From positions 41,147-105,146 of the forward strand of contig CAWUUH010000003.1 in NCBI GenBank assembly GCA_963925735.1: 64,000 nt of DNA, given 5' to 3'. The DNA comes from UBA4582 sp013204195. Lineage in GTDB: Bacteria; Pseudomonadota; Gammaproteobacteria; Pseudomonadales; Azotimanducaceae. The notes below the pieces were generated by a model that was not told the origin of the DNA, made no database searches, and was given only the letters and a program-made list of their open reading frames with translations. Positions 50,310-59,328 of the stretch are shown here, piece after piece (positions within the stretch are counted from its first letter, which is position 1; every line of letters begins with the position of its first letter). The position numbers were made by a program, and so were the translations under genes.

Positions 50310-51899
50310 ATGCACGACAGCCTAGACTGGCAATGCCCCTATCCTTCCGCGCGATCGCCGGTATTTGCGGCCAATGTGGTGGCGACATCACAACCCTTGG
50401 CGACTCAGGCCGGCTTACGTGCGCTGCAAGCGGGCGGTAACGCCGTCGACGCCGCACTCGCCAGCGCGATCACCTTAACGGTGGTGGAGCCGAACAATAA
50501 CGGCATTGGCAGTGATGCTTTCGCCATCATCTGGGATGGCAGCCAGCTCCACGGGTTGAATGCCTCGGGCAGATCACCCGCTGCTTGGTCGCCGGAGCGC
50601 TTTAAAGGCCAGGCACAAATGCCAAGCTTGGGCTGGGACTCAGTGACCATACCCGGCGCTGTCAGCGCCTGGGTCGCCATGTCAGAAAAGTTCGGCAAGC
50701 TGCCCTTCGCCCAATTATTTGAAGAGGCCATCCGCTATGCCCGCCACGGTTATCAAGTGGGGCCCAAGTCCGCTTATTATTGGCAAGGTGCCCCGCGCCG
50801 CTTTCGAGACTACCCAGATTTTCTCACGACCTTCTGTCCCAATGGCCGCGCGCCGCTGACCGGCGAACGAGTTTATTTGTTGGACCATGCCACCAGCTTA
50901 GAGAAAATTGCGCGTAGTCACGGCAAGGCCTTCTACCAAGGCGAGCTTGCCGAGGCGATGGTGAACGCCGCCAAACAAGCCGGCGGCGCACTGACCCTAG
51001 CCGACCTGGCGAATCATCGCGCTGATTGGGTCGGCACTATCGAGCAGTCCTTTGCCGGCACGCAATTACACGAAATACCGCCTAATGGCCAAGGCCTGCT
51101 GGCCCTGATCGCTCTGGGCATTTGTCAGCACCTGCAGCTCGAGCAATACGACGTTGATAGCGCTGAATCTGTTCACCTTCAAATTGAGGCCTGTCGTATC
51201 GCCTATGCCGAGGTTGAACGGCACCTGGCAGACATCAGCGCTATGCGGATCACGCCAGCGCAACTGCTAGACCCAACGTACCTGCGCCAGCGCGCGAGTG
51301 AAATACGCCTGGATCATGCGAATCTACAACCCACCGCACTCGGCGCAGCTCCAGACACGGTGTATCTCACCACCGCTGACGCCGACGGCATGATGGTGTC
51401 GATGATCCAATCTAATTATCGCGGCTTCGGTGCCGGCATTGTGCCACCCGGCACCGGCATCAGCCTGCAAAATCGCGGCTCTGGATTTACCCTGGAGCCA
51501 GGCCATCCCAATCAAGTCGGCGGTGGCAAGCGCCCATACCATACGATTATTCCAGGCTTTGTAATGGCCGCCGGCAAACCACTGATGAGCTTCGGCGTCA
51601 TGGGTGGTCACATGCAAGGCCAGGGGCACCTGCAGATGATGGTTCGAGTGATGCTCCACGGCCAGAATCCACAGGCGGCCTCCGATGCGCCCCGTTGGTA
51701 CTTGCAGGAAGACGGCAGCGTTTGTCTCGAAGCCGGCTTCGATCCCGGGGTTACCAGCCAATTACAAGACCAGGGTCACCCGATACTGTTGAATAATCCG
51801 GAACATGTCTTTGGTGGGGCGCAGCTGATCTACAAACTCGACCATGGCTACTGTGCGGCCTCTGACCATCGTAAAGAAGGCCTGGCCGCAGGCTTCTAA
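50310..51899 (+). CDS. gamma-glutamyltransferase family protein
   Basis: 529-aa Ntn-hydrolase proenzyme. The expected autocleavage nucleophile is Thr350 in D-T-V-Y-L-T-T-A-D, matching T-T-H-Y-S-V-V-D of E. coli GGT; the small subunit continues G-I-S-L-Q-N-R-G-S-G-F and K-R-P-Y-H-T-I-I-P. No signal peptide is present, unlike secreted GGT, so it is probably cytoplasmic. It belongs to the YwrD-like branch often annotated as GGT. Whether it acts on glutathione or on other gamma-glutamyl or acyl-amide substrates is open. Confidence 0.9.
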   Translation: MHDSLDWQCPYPSARSPVFAANVVATSQPLATQAGLRALQAGGNAVDAALASAITLTVVEPNNNGIGSDAFAIIWDGSQLHGLNASGRSPAAWSPERFKGQAQMPSLGWDSVTIPGAVSAWVAMSEKFGKLPFAQLFEEAIRYARHGYQVGPKSAYYWQGAPRRFRDYPDFLTTFCPNGRAPLTGERVYLLDHATSLEKIARSHGKAFYQGELAEAMVNAAKQAGGALTLADLANHRADWVGTIEQSFAGTQLHEIPPNGQGLLALIALGICQHLQLEQYDVDSAESVHLQIEACRIAYAEVERHLADISAMRITPAQLLDPTYLRQRASEIRLDHANLQPTALGAAPDTVYLTTADADGMMVSMIQSNYRGFGAGIVPPGTGISLQNRGSGFTLEPGHPNQVGGGKRPYHTIIPGFVMAAGKPLMSFGVMGGHMQGQGHLQMMVRVMLHGQNPQAASDAPRWYLQEDGSVCLEAGFDPGVTSQLQDQGHPILLNNPEHVFGGAQLIYKLDHGYCAASDHRKEGLAAGF

Positions 51900-51934
51900 A
51901 CCGCCGACAACCCACCGGTCCCGAGATCAGCCGG

Positions 51935-53128
51935 CTACGAACCGAGCTTGAGTGAGGTATTGATATCTATCCCGGCAACGCGATTACGGCCATCGGCCTT
52001 GGCCTCATATAACGCTTCATCAGAGCGGGCAATCAATTGTCGAATATCGGTGATTGAAGCATCCGGCATACCACTGGCAACGCCAATGCTGATCGTGACT
52101 TTAACGATTTGCCCGTCCACCACCAACTCCCGCTTGGATACTGCGTCTCTAACCCGTTCCGCATAAATCATGGCATTGTCATGACGAATATACGGCATGA
52201 TCACGATAAACTCGTCACCGCCGTAACGTGCCACGACATCTGAGGGACGATTGAACAATTCATCGATGCTCTCGGCAACGGAATGCAGACAAGCATCACC
52301 GGCCAAATGGCCTAGGTTGTCATTCACCCATTTGAAGTTATCAATATCCAATAGCATCAGTGTCATGGGATATTGCTGCCGGACTGCGCGCCGCCATTCC
52401 TGAACCGCTATATCATCAAAATACCGACGATTTTTAATCCGCGTGACCGCATCGATAGTGTTCAGGTCCTTGAGAATCACATTAGCTTCAGACAGCTTTT
52501 CCAGCGTTAAGCGCAACTCTTCGGTACGCTCATCAACCTGCGTCTCCAACTGGGTTTTCAACACGACCTGCTGATCCAGCAATCGACGATTTTGTAGCGC
52601 CATGGTCGCCAGCGACGCTAGCGACTCAATAAACGGCACTAGCTCTTGTGGAAACCCGACGTCTTGCGCATCGGAAGTCTTGGCGCTCAACAACTGTAAC
52701 ACGCCCATCGGGCGCTCACTCTGGCTGGTTAAGGGGACCGTCAACGCCGACCGCGCGCCAGCGACGGGGATCGTGCCTTCTAGCGAAGACATGCCGTCAA
52801 CATAGATTGTTTTAGCTTGATGGACGGAACGGCTGGCCGCATTCTCGAGATTCGGCGAACCATCACGGTGATGCAGAAACAACTCAGGGAAAGCTCCCTC
52901 ATTATCACCCTTAAAACTATTGAGCGTGTCATGCAGCGTTTCACTCGCGGCGACCACAGCTTCCAGGGTGCCTAACTCGGTACGTAAATAAAGACAGCCG
53001 GCAGCCGCACCTGCCATCAGCTTCGCTTCTCGAAGAATCTGCGCCAGCAAATCATGAATGTCTTTTTCCTCTGACAGGGCACTGCCAATAGCGATGAGGC
53101 GACGATAAGCGTTGATGTCTAATTCCAC
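51935..53128 (-). CDS. GAF domain - GGDEF diguanylate cyclase
   Basis: 397 aa, cytoplasmic. An N-terminal GAF domain (about 8-185) is followed by a short coiled coil (K-T-Q-L-E-T-Q-V-D-E-R-T-E-E-L) and a GGDEF domain. The active site reads R-Y-G-G-D-E-F, and an allosteric I-site R-P-S-D lies five residues before it, so the enzyme should make c-di-GMP and be product-inhibited. The GAF domain closely resembles that of the HD-GYP protein at 32885-34663 (shared I-G-x-A-L-S-x-E-K, A-G-x-L-Y-x-R-T, G-V-L-Q-L). It is monocistronic. Confidence 0.92.
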   Translation of the reverse strand: MELDINAYRRLIAIGSALSEEKDIHDLLAQILREAKLMAGAAAGCLYLRTELGTLEAVVAASETLHDTLNSFKGDNEGAFPELFLHHRDGSPNLENAASRSVHQAKTIYVDGMSSLEGTIPVAGARSALTVPLTSQSERPMGVLQLLSAKTSDAQDVGFPQELVPFIESLASLATMALQNRRLLDQQVVLKTQLETQVDERTEELRLTLEKLSEANVILKDLNTIDAVTRIKNRRYFDDIAVQEWRRAVRQQYPMTLMLLDIDNFKWVNDNLGHLAGDACLHSVAESIDELFNRPSDVVARYGGDEFIVIMPYIRHDNAMIYAERVRDAVSKRELVVDGQIVKVTISIGVASGMPDASITDIRQLIARSDEALYEAKADGRNRVAGIDINTSLKLGS

Positions 53129-53420
53129 AGCCTAACCCACAATTTTTGCTTTGGTTGTCTATTACTACGCGAGATTCGTGCCAGCAATTCAACCCCGCAA
53201 TCTTTCTAGAATCTAAATCACATGTTGAATATATACTGTTGTTTTTATTCGTTTTTGTGATTTTAAAATAAAAAGAGATCCTAGGCGTTTAGCTGTAACG
53301 TACCTGAACCGGGCATAAACTGCCCTGCTGCGTCAGCCTTTCGAAGACTAACACCGACCGGGCTCGGACATCTGCCCGTCCCAGCCCACTGCTCTATCAG
53401 GCCTATCAGCCCTATCGAAC
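53129..53420. other. gap between the GGDEF and dctM genes, with short repeats at the dctM end
   Basis: About 290 bases. 53165-53280 is AT-rich and presumably holds the GGDEF promoter on the minus strand. At 53392-53430, running over the dctM stop, CCTATC-type units recur four times at 8-9 bp spacing. An open frame across 53281-53784 on the minus strand is a shadow of dctM. Confidence 0.45.
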
Positions 53421-54704
53421 CTATCGGTCTAGGAAGACCAGGCTCACCGCCGGCACGTAGGTAATGATTAACAACGCGATAATCAAGACGGCCATAAAGG
53501 GTAGCGTCGCTCGATACAATTCGGTGATCGAGCGTTTGAAACGATAACTGGCGATAAAGAGATTCATACCGATGGGCGGCGTAAAATAGCCAATTTGCAT
53601 GTTCGCCAGAAAGATAATGCCCAGGTGCACCGGGTCGACACCGAAACCGATTGCCATCGGCACGATCAGTGGAATCATAATCACCAGCGCTGAGAAAATA
53701 TCCAGGATGGCACCCAACACCAACAGCACGATATTGAGCAGAATCAGGAAGGTCAACTTGTCGCTGACGAAAGTCTGGATCCACGCGAATAGCGCCTGCG
53801 GCACTTCGGAATCAATCAGGAAATTGGTGAACGCCAGCGACACGCCCAAAATCAACAGGATACCGCCCACCATAATCATGGACTCGCGAATAATTTTTGG
53901 TAGCGCCTTGACCTTCACCTCGCCATGTATGACCACCTCGACTAGCAGCACATAAAATGCCGTGACCGCTGCCGCCTCGGAGACCGCAAAATAGCCCGAG
54001 TAGATTCCCCCCAGCACCAGAATCGGCATGGGAATCTCCCATCGTGAAGCTTTCACCGCCGCCAGCGCGTCAGCCCGCGTGTAGCTACCCCGCACGATCG
54101 GCGCACCTCGAGTCACCCAGATACTGTAAAGCGTGAGCAAGACAATCATCAGCAGCGCCGGTAATGTGCCGGCGATAAACAGCTCCTGAATCGTAAAGGG
54201 CACGGGCAAATCCATCTGTTGGACAATCACCCCGTAAATAATCAGCGGTAACGAGGGTGCCAGCAACAAGCCAAGGCTACCGGATGTCGTCACCAAGCCG
54301 AGACTGAATTTTTCTGGATAGCCGGCTTGCACCAACGCGGGCAGCAGCAGCGCCCCAACCGCAACAATGGTGACACCAGAGGCACCAGTAAATGCGGTAA
54401 AAAAGGCACAGGTGATAAACGCCACGACCGCCAGGCCACCAGGCAACCAGCCCAAAAAGACCTGTGTTAGGTGCACCAGCCGAAAGGACAGCTTACTTTC
54501 CGCGAGGACATAACCGGCAAAGGTGAACAAAGGCAAGGCCAGTAACAACGGCGTATCTATGAGGCGATAGATCTCAATGGGAATGACCGTCAACGGAATA
54601 TCTGCAGTGTAAAACCCCAGCATAGAGCCCGCGAGAATCACCACAAATAAAGGCGCACCGAGCAAGGCCGCCAAGCCGACAAAAAACCCCAGCAGCGAAG
54701 ACAT
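53421..54704 (-). CDS. dctM: TRAP transporter large permease DctM
   Basis: 427-aa, about 12-helix membrane subunit driving sodium- or proton-coupled uptake of organic acids. Typical blocks are G-F-Y-T-A-D-I-P-L-T-V-I-P, G-A-S-G-V-T-I-V-A-V-G-A-L-L-L-P-A-L, P-S-L-P-L-I-I-Y-G-V-I and the C-terminal H-L-G-I-I-F-L-A-N-M-Q-I-G-Y-F-T-P-P-I-G-M-N-L-F. The ATG overlaps the dctQ stop by one base (TGATG). It is the last gene of the tatT-dctP-dctQ-dctM operon. Confidence 0.95.
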   Translation of the reverse strand: MSSLLGFFVGLAALLGAPLFVVILAGSMLGFYTADIPLTVIPIEIYRLIDTPLLLALPLFTFAGYVLAESKLSFRLVHLTQVFLGWLPGGLAVVAFITCAFFTAFTGASGVTIVAVGALLLPALVQAGYPEKFSLGLVTTSGSLGLLLAPSLPLIIYGVIVQQMDLPVPFTIQELFIAGTLPALLMIVLLTLYSIWVTRGAPIVRGSYTRADALAAVKASRWEIPMPILVLGGIYSGYFAVSEAAAVTAFYVLLVEVVIHGEVKVKALPKIIRESMIMVGGILLILGVSLAFTNFLIDSEVPQALFAWIQTFVSDKLTFLILLNIVLLVLGAILDIFSALVIMIPLIVPMAIGFGVDPVHLGIIFLANMQIGYFTPPIGMNLFIASYRFKRSITELYRATLPFMAVLIIALLIITYVPAVSLVFLDR

Positions 54705-55183
54705 CAGTGATCACCCTTCAGCGCTAACATCCCGTTCTTAACAATCAGCACCAAAAACCGCAGGCTCATGACTGCAAAACCGAGGGGCAAAATGATCTGA
54801 CAGACCCAATTAGGTACGCTGGCAAATGCAATGGTCTGGTCTTCGTATTCGAACAGCACAAACTCTAATGAAAACCAGGCGACCACCGCGCAAACGATGG
54901 CAGCTATCAGCAAGGTTAGCATCGACATGAAAGACCGCCATCGCAGGGGCAAAAAGCGCGATACCGCATCAATGCTGATGTGATTATTCTCTCGAGTCGC
55001 CACCATGGCGCCCAGCATGGCAATCCACAACACCAGCACTCGCGAGAAAGACTCGGCCCAGAGCATGCCTGAGTCAAAACCATTGCGCAGGACGATCTGC
55101 AACAGCGCGATGCACAGCATGGCGAGCAAGGAAAACACCAGCAGCGCGTCTTCGGTCAGATGAACCCAGCGAAATAGTTTCAT
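54704..55183 (-). CDS. dctQ: TRAP transporter small permease DctQ
   Basis: 159 aa with four helices, from the ATG at 55183; the open frame upstream runs in shadow of dctP. Family blocks are L-Q-I-V-L-R-N, W-A-E-S-F-S-R-V-L-V-L-W-I-A-M-L-G-A and R-E-N-N-H-I-S-I-D-A-V-S-R. It lies 10 bp after dctP. It partners DctM in the membrane. Confidence 0.93.
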   Translation of the reverse strand: MKLFRWVHLTEDALLVFSLLAMLCIALLQIVLRNGFDSGMLWAESFSRVLVLWIAMLGAMVATRENNHISIDAVSRFLPLRWRSFMSMLTLLIAAIVCAVVAWFSLEFVLFEYEDQTIAFASVPNWVCQIILPLGFAVMSLRFLVLIVKNGMLALKGDH

Positions 55184-55193
55184 TGCGATGTAC

Positions 55194-56225
55194 CTATTGT
55201 GCCGCGCTAGACTGATCCAGCTGGCGATACTCGCGCAAATATTGCTGGAATAGATCAAGACTGGCTTGGCTGATGCCATCTCCACTGATTTCAACCACAG
55301 ACTGGTCAGCTTGAGCACGCCAAGCCACCAATTGCTCAGCACTGGGCGCAACCTCTTGAATGCCCTGCGCCAGCAAAGCATTGTAGGCCTTAACATTATC
55401 CCGGCGGTTATCCGCGTCAACCTCAGAAAATACGCGGTTCAACACCTCTCGAACCACCACTTGGTCTGCTGGCGAGATCGTTTCAAAGGCTTTCTTATCG
55501 ATCGCCATCATGGAGTAGATGTACATTAGCGGCAGGCGTGTCACGTACTTCACGTGATTATGCCACTGCAACGCCAGGGCCACGATAGGCGGTACCGCGA
55601 CCGCATCGATCAGGCCCGTCTGCAAACCCGCCAAAACATCCGGCAGTCCCAAGGGAATCGGGCTAATACCGAACGCTTGAATTAACTTCGCCGCGATAGG
55701 GTCACCATCGGGCACCCAAGCTTTGACCTTTTTCAAATCTTCAAGACCGGTGACGGGTTCACTGGTCAATATAAAAGCGAAACCTGTCTCTGCCAGACTA
55801 AAAGAGACCATGCCACCGGCGTCAAGCCCGCTGATAATACGTTCGTCCATACGTGCACGAACATAGTCCACCTCACCCTGGTTGCGAAATTGCAACGGCA
55901 AGTTATAAATCTGTAAATCCGGGTAGAAGCGGGTCAAGCTGCTGGCCGCTACGGCACCGCCTTGCAACTGTCCGATACGCATTTTACGCAACACCGTAAA
56001 ATCGTCACCCTGAACGCCGCCTGGGTAGATTTTGAACTTCACCCGGTCTTCTGTGCGGGTTTGAATCTCCTTGGTGCCATCGCGAAGCTTTTTCATCCAG
56101 CCCAAACCATCAGGCGACACCGTCGCGATCTTAAAGGTCTTGGCCACGGCGATGTCTGCCTGCAACACGCAGACAACCGCCAACAATGGCACTAACAGCA
56201 GGCCAAAAATCTTAGTTCTTATCAT
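55194..56225 (-). CDS. dctP: TRAP transporter substrate-binding protein DctP
   Basis: 343 aa from the ATG at 56225, which has AAGGAA 7 bases upstream and starts a signal peptide (I-F-G-L-L-L-V-P-L-L-A-V-V-C-V-L-Q-A). The mature protein starts K-T-F-K-I-A-T-V-S-P-D-G and contains the carboxylate-binding Arg region (Q-F-R-N-Q-G-E-V) and K-A-W-V-P-D-G-D-P, with L-G-L-P-D-V-L-A-G-L-Q-T-G-L-I-D-A as the hallmark helix. The ligand is probably an organic acid, possibly hydrophobic because TatT is present. Confidence 0.94.
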   Translation of the reverse strand: MIRTKIFGLLLVPLLAVVCVLQADIAVAKTFKIATVSPDGLGWMKKLRDGTKEIQTRTEDRVKFKIYPGGVQGDDFTVLRKMRIGQLQGGAVAASSLTRFYPDLQIYNLPLQFRNQGEVDYVRARMDERIISGLDAGGMVSFSLAETGFAFILTSEPVTGLEDLKKVKAWVPDGDPIAAKLIQAFGISPIPLGLPDVLAGLQTGLIDAVAVPPIVALALQWHNHVKYVTRLPLMYIYSMMAIDKKAFETISPADQVVVREVLNRVFSEVDADNRRDNVKAYNALLAQGIQEVAPSAEQLVAWRAQADQSVVEISGDGISQASLDLFQQYLREYRQLDQSSAAQ

Positions 56226-56263
56226 CTTGGTTTCCTTAACGGTCACGTACCGGGGCACGCGGC

Positions 56264-57196
56264 CTAAAAATAATCGTCAGACTCAGCTAGCAGAACACGA
56301 GCTCGCTGCTGCGCGAGCACGTTAGTCAGGGTAATACCCTCAACGACGGGGTTGGCGGCGAGTACCTCCGTCAACAACTGATCATACAAATCTTTATCGA
56401 AAGTGAGCTTGGCATATTGTTCAGCAAAGATCACTTTCGTCATCAAATATTGGCCCGCTGCAATATCGATAGCACGCTCGAAATGCTGGCGACCAACTTC
56501 CGGCTGGCCCCCCATGGAGGCTGGCAAAATAGTTTCGAGCCCACCCATATACAAATGCGGGCCACCCAACTCCCAGGTCTCGTCCAGGCTTAGCACCTTA
56601 TTCATCAGGTATTTGACCTTGGACAATTCCGCGATCGCATTCCAGTCATCGCTGTGGGCTTGCATCCAGCCAGTCCAGGCTACCGCCGTGGCGTACATCA
56701 CCGGCACCTGCGTCAATTGCACAGCATCTACCCGCTGTTGGAACACACTGAACTCCAAACTGCGGAAATCACAAAAGTCAGCATCATTCACGCAAGCGGC
56801 GTGCAAGGCGTAACTCAGCGATTTTTCGGTTAGCAGCTTGGTCCGCTCATCTTCGGTAAACACGCTAAAAGCACCGTTCAAAGCGGAGGCTGCCAGCAGC
56901 AAACTTTCATCATCGGGACTGCTACGCAAAAAACTGTCGATCATGATCAAATAGGCCGGTACGCCCTCACGGATGGTATCTGCATCGCTGCTGTTCATAA
57001 TGGAACTGGCCAGGTCACCGGCCAACTTCGATGTCAGTGAACTCGTGACGGTGGCGCATCCGCCCATCAGCAACAAAGCCACCACACACAACAAGCTGGC
57101 GAATCGCCCGCCGCCGCCGCGCAACGAACGCCGAGTCGAAGGCTGAGAAGAATGCTGCAAGGAATGCTGAGAGGAATACTGAATAAAACTGATCAT
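56264..57196 (-). CDS. TRAP transporter TatT component, periplasmic lipoprotein
   Basis: 310 aa with lipobox M-G-G-C (Cys about residue 47) after a long basic N-terminus. The mature protein is helical and TPR-like, with L-L-A-A-S-A-L-N-G-A-F, Y-A-T-A-V-A-W-T-G-W, G-G-P-H-L-Y-M-G-G-L-E-T-I-L-P and G-R-Q-H-F-E-R-A-I-D, matching the TatT family known from Treponema, where it trimerises around the substrate-binding protein. It is first in the operon, 38 bp before dctP. The N-terminal Q/S/H-rich stretch before the lipobox is unusually long, so the true start may be further in. Confidence 0.88.
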   Translation of the reverse strand: MISFIQYSSQHSLQHSSQPSTRRSLRGGGGRFASLLCVVALLLMGGCATVTSSLTSKLAGDLASSIMNSSDADTIREGVPAYLIMIDSFLRSSPDDESLLLAASALNGAFSVFTEDERTKLLTEKSLSYALHAACVNDADFCDFRSLEFSVFQQRVDAVQLTQVPVMYATAVAWTGWMQAHSDDWNAIAELSKVKYLMNKVLSLDETWELGGPHLYMGGLETILPASMGGQPEVGRQHFERAIDIAAGQYLMTKVIFAEQYAKLTFDKDLYDQLLTEVLAANPVVEGITLTNVLAQQRARVLLAESDDYF

Positions 57197-57409
57197 CTGT
57201 TATCGCGTTGCTCTGCCGAGGTCGACGCATTGTAGCCCATCTCAGCGAGCGGGTTAAGTCGAACGCAATATCCCTGGGTGATTGCCCCATCGCGAACTTA
57301 AGGCCACACACCAGAAGTCCGAGAAACCCGGTTAATATCAGCAGATGCGTGCTGTGCGCCGATCACGCCATGGTATCATCTCGCCTGAACTCTTCCGCTG
57401 CACTCAACC

Positions 57410-58198
57410 ATGCTCACCTCCCTGGCTAATCGACTCATTGCGATCCTGTATATTGCGTTTGTCTTCGCGAGTTCGTCCGTTTTTTTCCTGGTCGCACTGC
57501 TCATCTGGCTGACAACCTATCTTTTCGACAAACGACTGTGGCTACTTCACCAGTTCACCTGTTTTTGGGCCAGTCTGTATATCTGGATATTCCCACCCTG
57601 GACCGTCACCGTCACCGGTCGCGAGCACATTGACCCGACAAAGACCTATATCATCGTCTCCAACCATCAGTCACTGGTTGACATTCTGGTTTCGTTCACC
57701 CTGTTCACCCATTTTAAATGGGTCTCCAAGTCGGAAATATTTCTCGTCCCTTTGATCGGCTGGAATATGTTTTTGAATCAGTACGTACGTCTCGACCGAG
57801 GTAGCAAGACTAGCATCAAAAAAATGTACATAGCCTGCAGCCACCATCTACAACAAGGCAGCTCGGTTTTTCTATTTCCGGAAGGTACTCGATCGCCAAC
57901 CGGCAAGATGCGGCCCTTTAAGGAAGGCGCATTTATCCTCGCCAAACGTCTACAACTACCGATTTTACCGATCGTCATTAACGGCTCGAAGAATGCGGTG
58001 CCCAAGGACAGCCTGAATTTTCATGGCCGGACCGACGTCCACATCGAAGTGCTTGAGCCGATCGAACCGGCAATGTTCGCTGATATATCGGCTAGTGCCT
58101 TGACGCTACAAGTCCACGAACGGATTCGATCCAGAGTCCGAGAAGAGATCGCGGCCGCTGCGTCGGCAAGTACGCCACTGGCGACCAACCCAGATTGA
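57410..58198 (+). CDS. plsC: 1-acyl-sn-glycerol-3-phosphate acyltransferase
   Basis: 262-aa membrane-associated acyltransferase adding the second acyl chain in phosphatidic-acid synthesis. An N-terminal helix pair (I-A-F-V-F-A-S-S-S-V-F-F-L-V-A-L) is followed by the catalytic H-x4-D motif in S-N-H-Q-S-L-V-D, F-P-E-G-T-R-S-P as acyl-acceptor motif and L-P-I-V-I-N-G as motif IV. No convincing ribosome site is seen before the ATG. It is a single gene, divergent from tatT. Confidence 0.92.
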   Translation: MLTSLANRLIAILYIAFVFASSSVFFLVALLIWLTTYLFDKRLWLLHQFTCFWASLYIWIFPPWTVTVTGREHIDPTKTYIIVSNHQSLVDILVSFTLFTHFKWVSKSEIFLVPLIGWNMFLNQYVRLDRGSKTSIKKMYIACSHHLQQGSSVFLFPEGTRSPTGKMRPFKEGAFILAKRLQLPILPIVINGSKNAVPKDSLNFHGRTDVHIEVLEPIEPAMFADISASALTLQVHERIRSRVREEIAAAASASTPLATNPD

Positions 58199-58486
58199 AA
58201 TGAGGCCTTGGCTGGCAGCCGCCCTACCCGCTGATGCCAGAACCCGCTCCTAACCTGCCATTTTCTCAAAAAGGCCTAGCGTTCCGGCAGCGGCAGATTC
58301 GGCAAGACCCAGACAAAGCTTGCCAGGATGCCAACAATCACGATAAAACTGGCTCTGGATCGCAGTCGTCGTCAACCACGAGACAATCAAGAACGATCGC
58401 GAAGTCAGTGGTCGAGTCAACGGTCCTGATAGCCTGAACCACCCACGACACCAAAATTCAGCGGCAGTTTTCGGGGATCAAGCACT
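58199..58486. other. gap between plsC and the SDR gene
   Basis: 288 bases in which I see no gene, terminator with T-run or clear promoter on either strand. Confidence 0.4.
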
Positions 58487-59284
58487 ATGCAGCGTTTAAA
58501 AGGTAAGGTCGCCATCGTCACAGGCGCAGGTCAAACACCCGGCACCACCATCGGCAACGGTCGAGCGACCGCCATCCTGTTTGCCCGCGAAGGTGCCAAG
58601 GTGATGCTCGTGGACCGAGATCGCGAATCTGCCACCGAAACTCAGCAGATGATTGAGGCTGAAGGCTTTGAGGCCATGGTCTGGACGATGGACGTGACCC
58701 AGGAAGATCAGTGCATTGCGATGGCCCAAGCGTGTACAGACCACTTTGGTCGTATCGATATTCTGCACAACAATGTTGGCATCGGTACTGGCGATCGCGG
58801 CGCAACGTCGATTAGCCTGGACGCTTGGGACAACATTATGACAGTGAATCTCACGAGTATGCTGCTCACCTGCAAGCATGTGATTCCCTTCATGCGCGAA
58901 CAAGGCAGCGGCGTCATTACCAACATTTCATCGGTGGCAGCGTGGGCGGCCACCGGCATGGTCGCCTACAAAACCTCGAAAGCCGCGATTCTGGCCCTGA
59001 CCCAGAACATCGCCATGGGTAATGCACGCTATGGGATTCGCGCGAATACTATTTTGCCGGGCTTGATGAACACGCCTATGGCCATCGAAGGTTACACTGC
59101 CACCACGGGCAAACCCCGCGAAGAGGTGATCGCTGCGCGAGATTCACGGGTGCCACTGGGCAAAAAAATGGGCACGGCTTGGGATGTAGCTCACGCCGCC
59201 GTATTTTTGGCCAGCGACGAAGCGGGATTTATTACTGGCGTTAACCTGCCGGTCGATGGCGGTCAAAGCCTGCGGGTCGGCTAA
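58487..59284 (+). CDS. short-chain dehydrogenase/reductase (classical SDR)
   Basis: 265-aa NAD(P)-dependent oxidoreductase. The coenzyme motif reads T-G-A-G-Q-T-P-G-T-T-I-G-N-G, an expanded form of TGxxxGIG with about four extra residues. N95-N-V-G98 is the structural motif, and the catalytic residues are Ser148/149, Tyr161 and Lys165 (A-Y-K-T-S-K). The acidic Asp after beta2 (L-V-D-R-D-R) favours NAD over NADP. A crotonase gene starts 44 bp downstream, so the pair may handle successive acyl-CoA steps. Confidence 0.9.
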   Translation: MQRLKGKVAIVTGAGQTPGTTIGNGRATAILFAREGAKVMLVDRDRESATETQQMIEAEGFEAMVWTMDVTQEDQCIAMAQACTDHFGRIDILHNNVGIGTGDRGATSISLDAWDNIMTVNLTSMLLTCKHVIPFMREQGSGVITNISSVAAWAATGMVAYKTSKAAILALTQNIAMGNARYGIRANTILPGLMNTPMAIEGYTATTGKPREEVIAARDSRVPLGKKMGTAWDVAHAAVFLASDEAGFITGVNLPVDGGQSLRVG

Positions 59285-59328
59285 ATGCGCGCCGCGATAT
59301 TCTTCAATTTTTAATCAGGAAAGCAGTC

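Noticed and set aside
53281..53784. 167-aa open frame on the minus strand after dctM
   Set aside because: It overlaps the 3' end of dctM in another frame and has no family similarity; the dctM frame is clearly the coding one.
54704..55420. 238-aa version of DctQ
   Set aside because: The extra N-terminus is dctP in another frame; the ATG at 55183 gives normal DctQ length.
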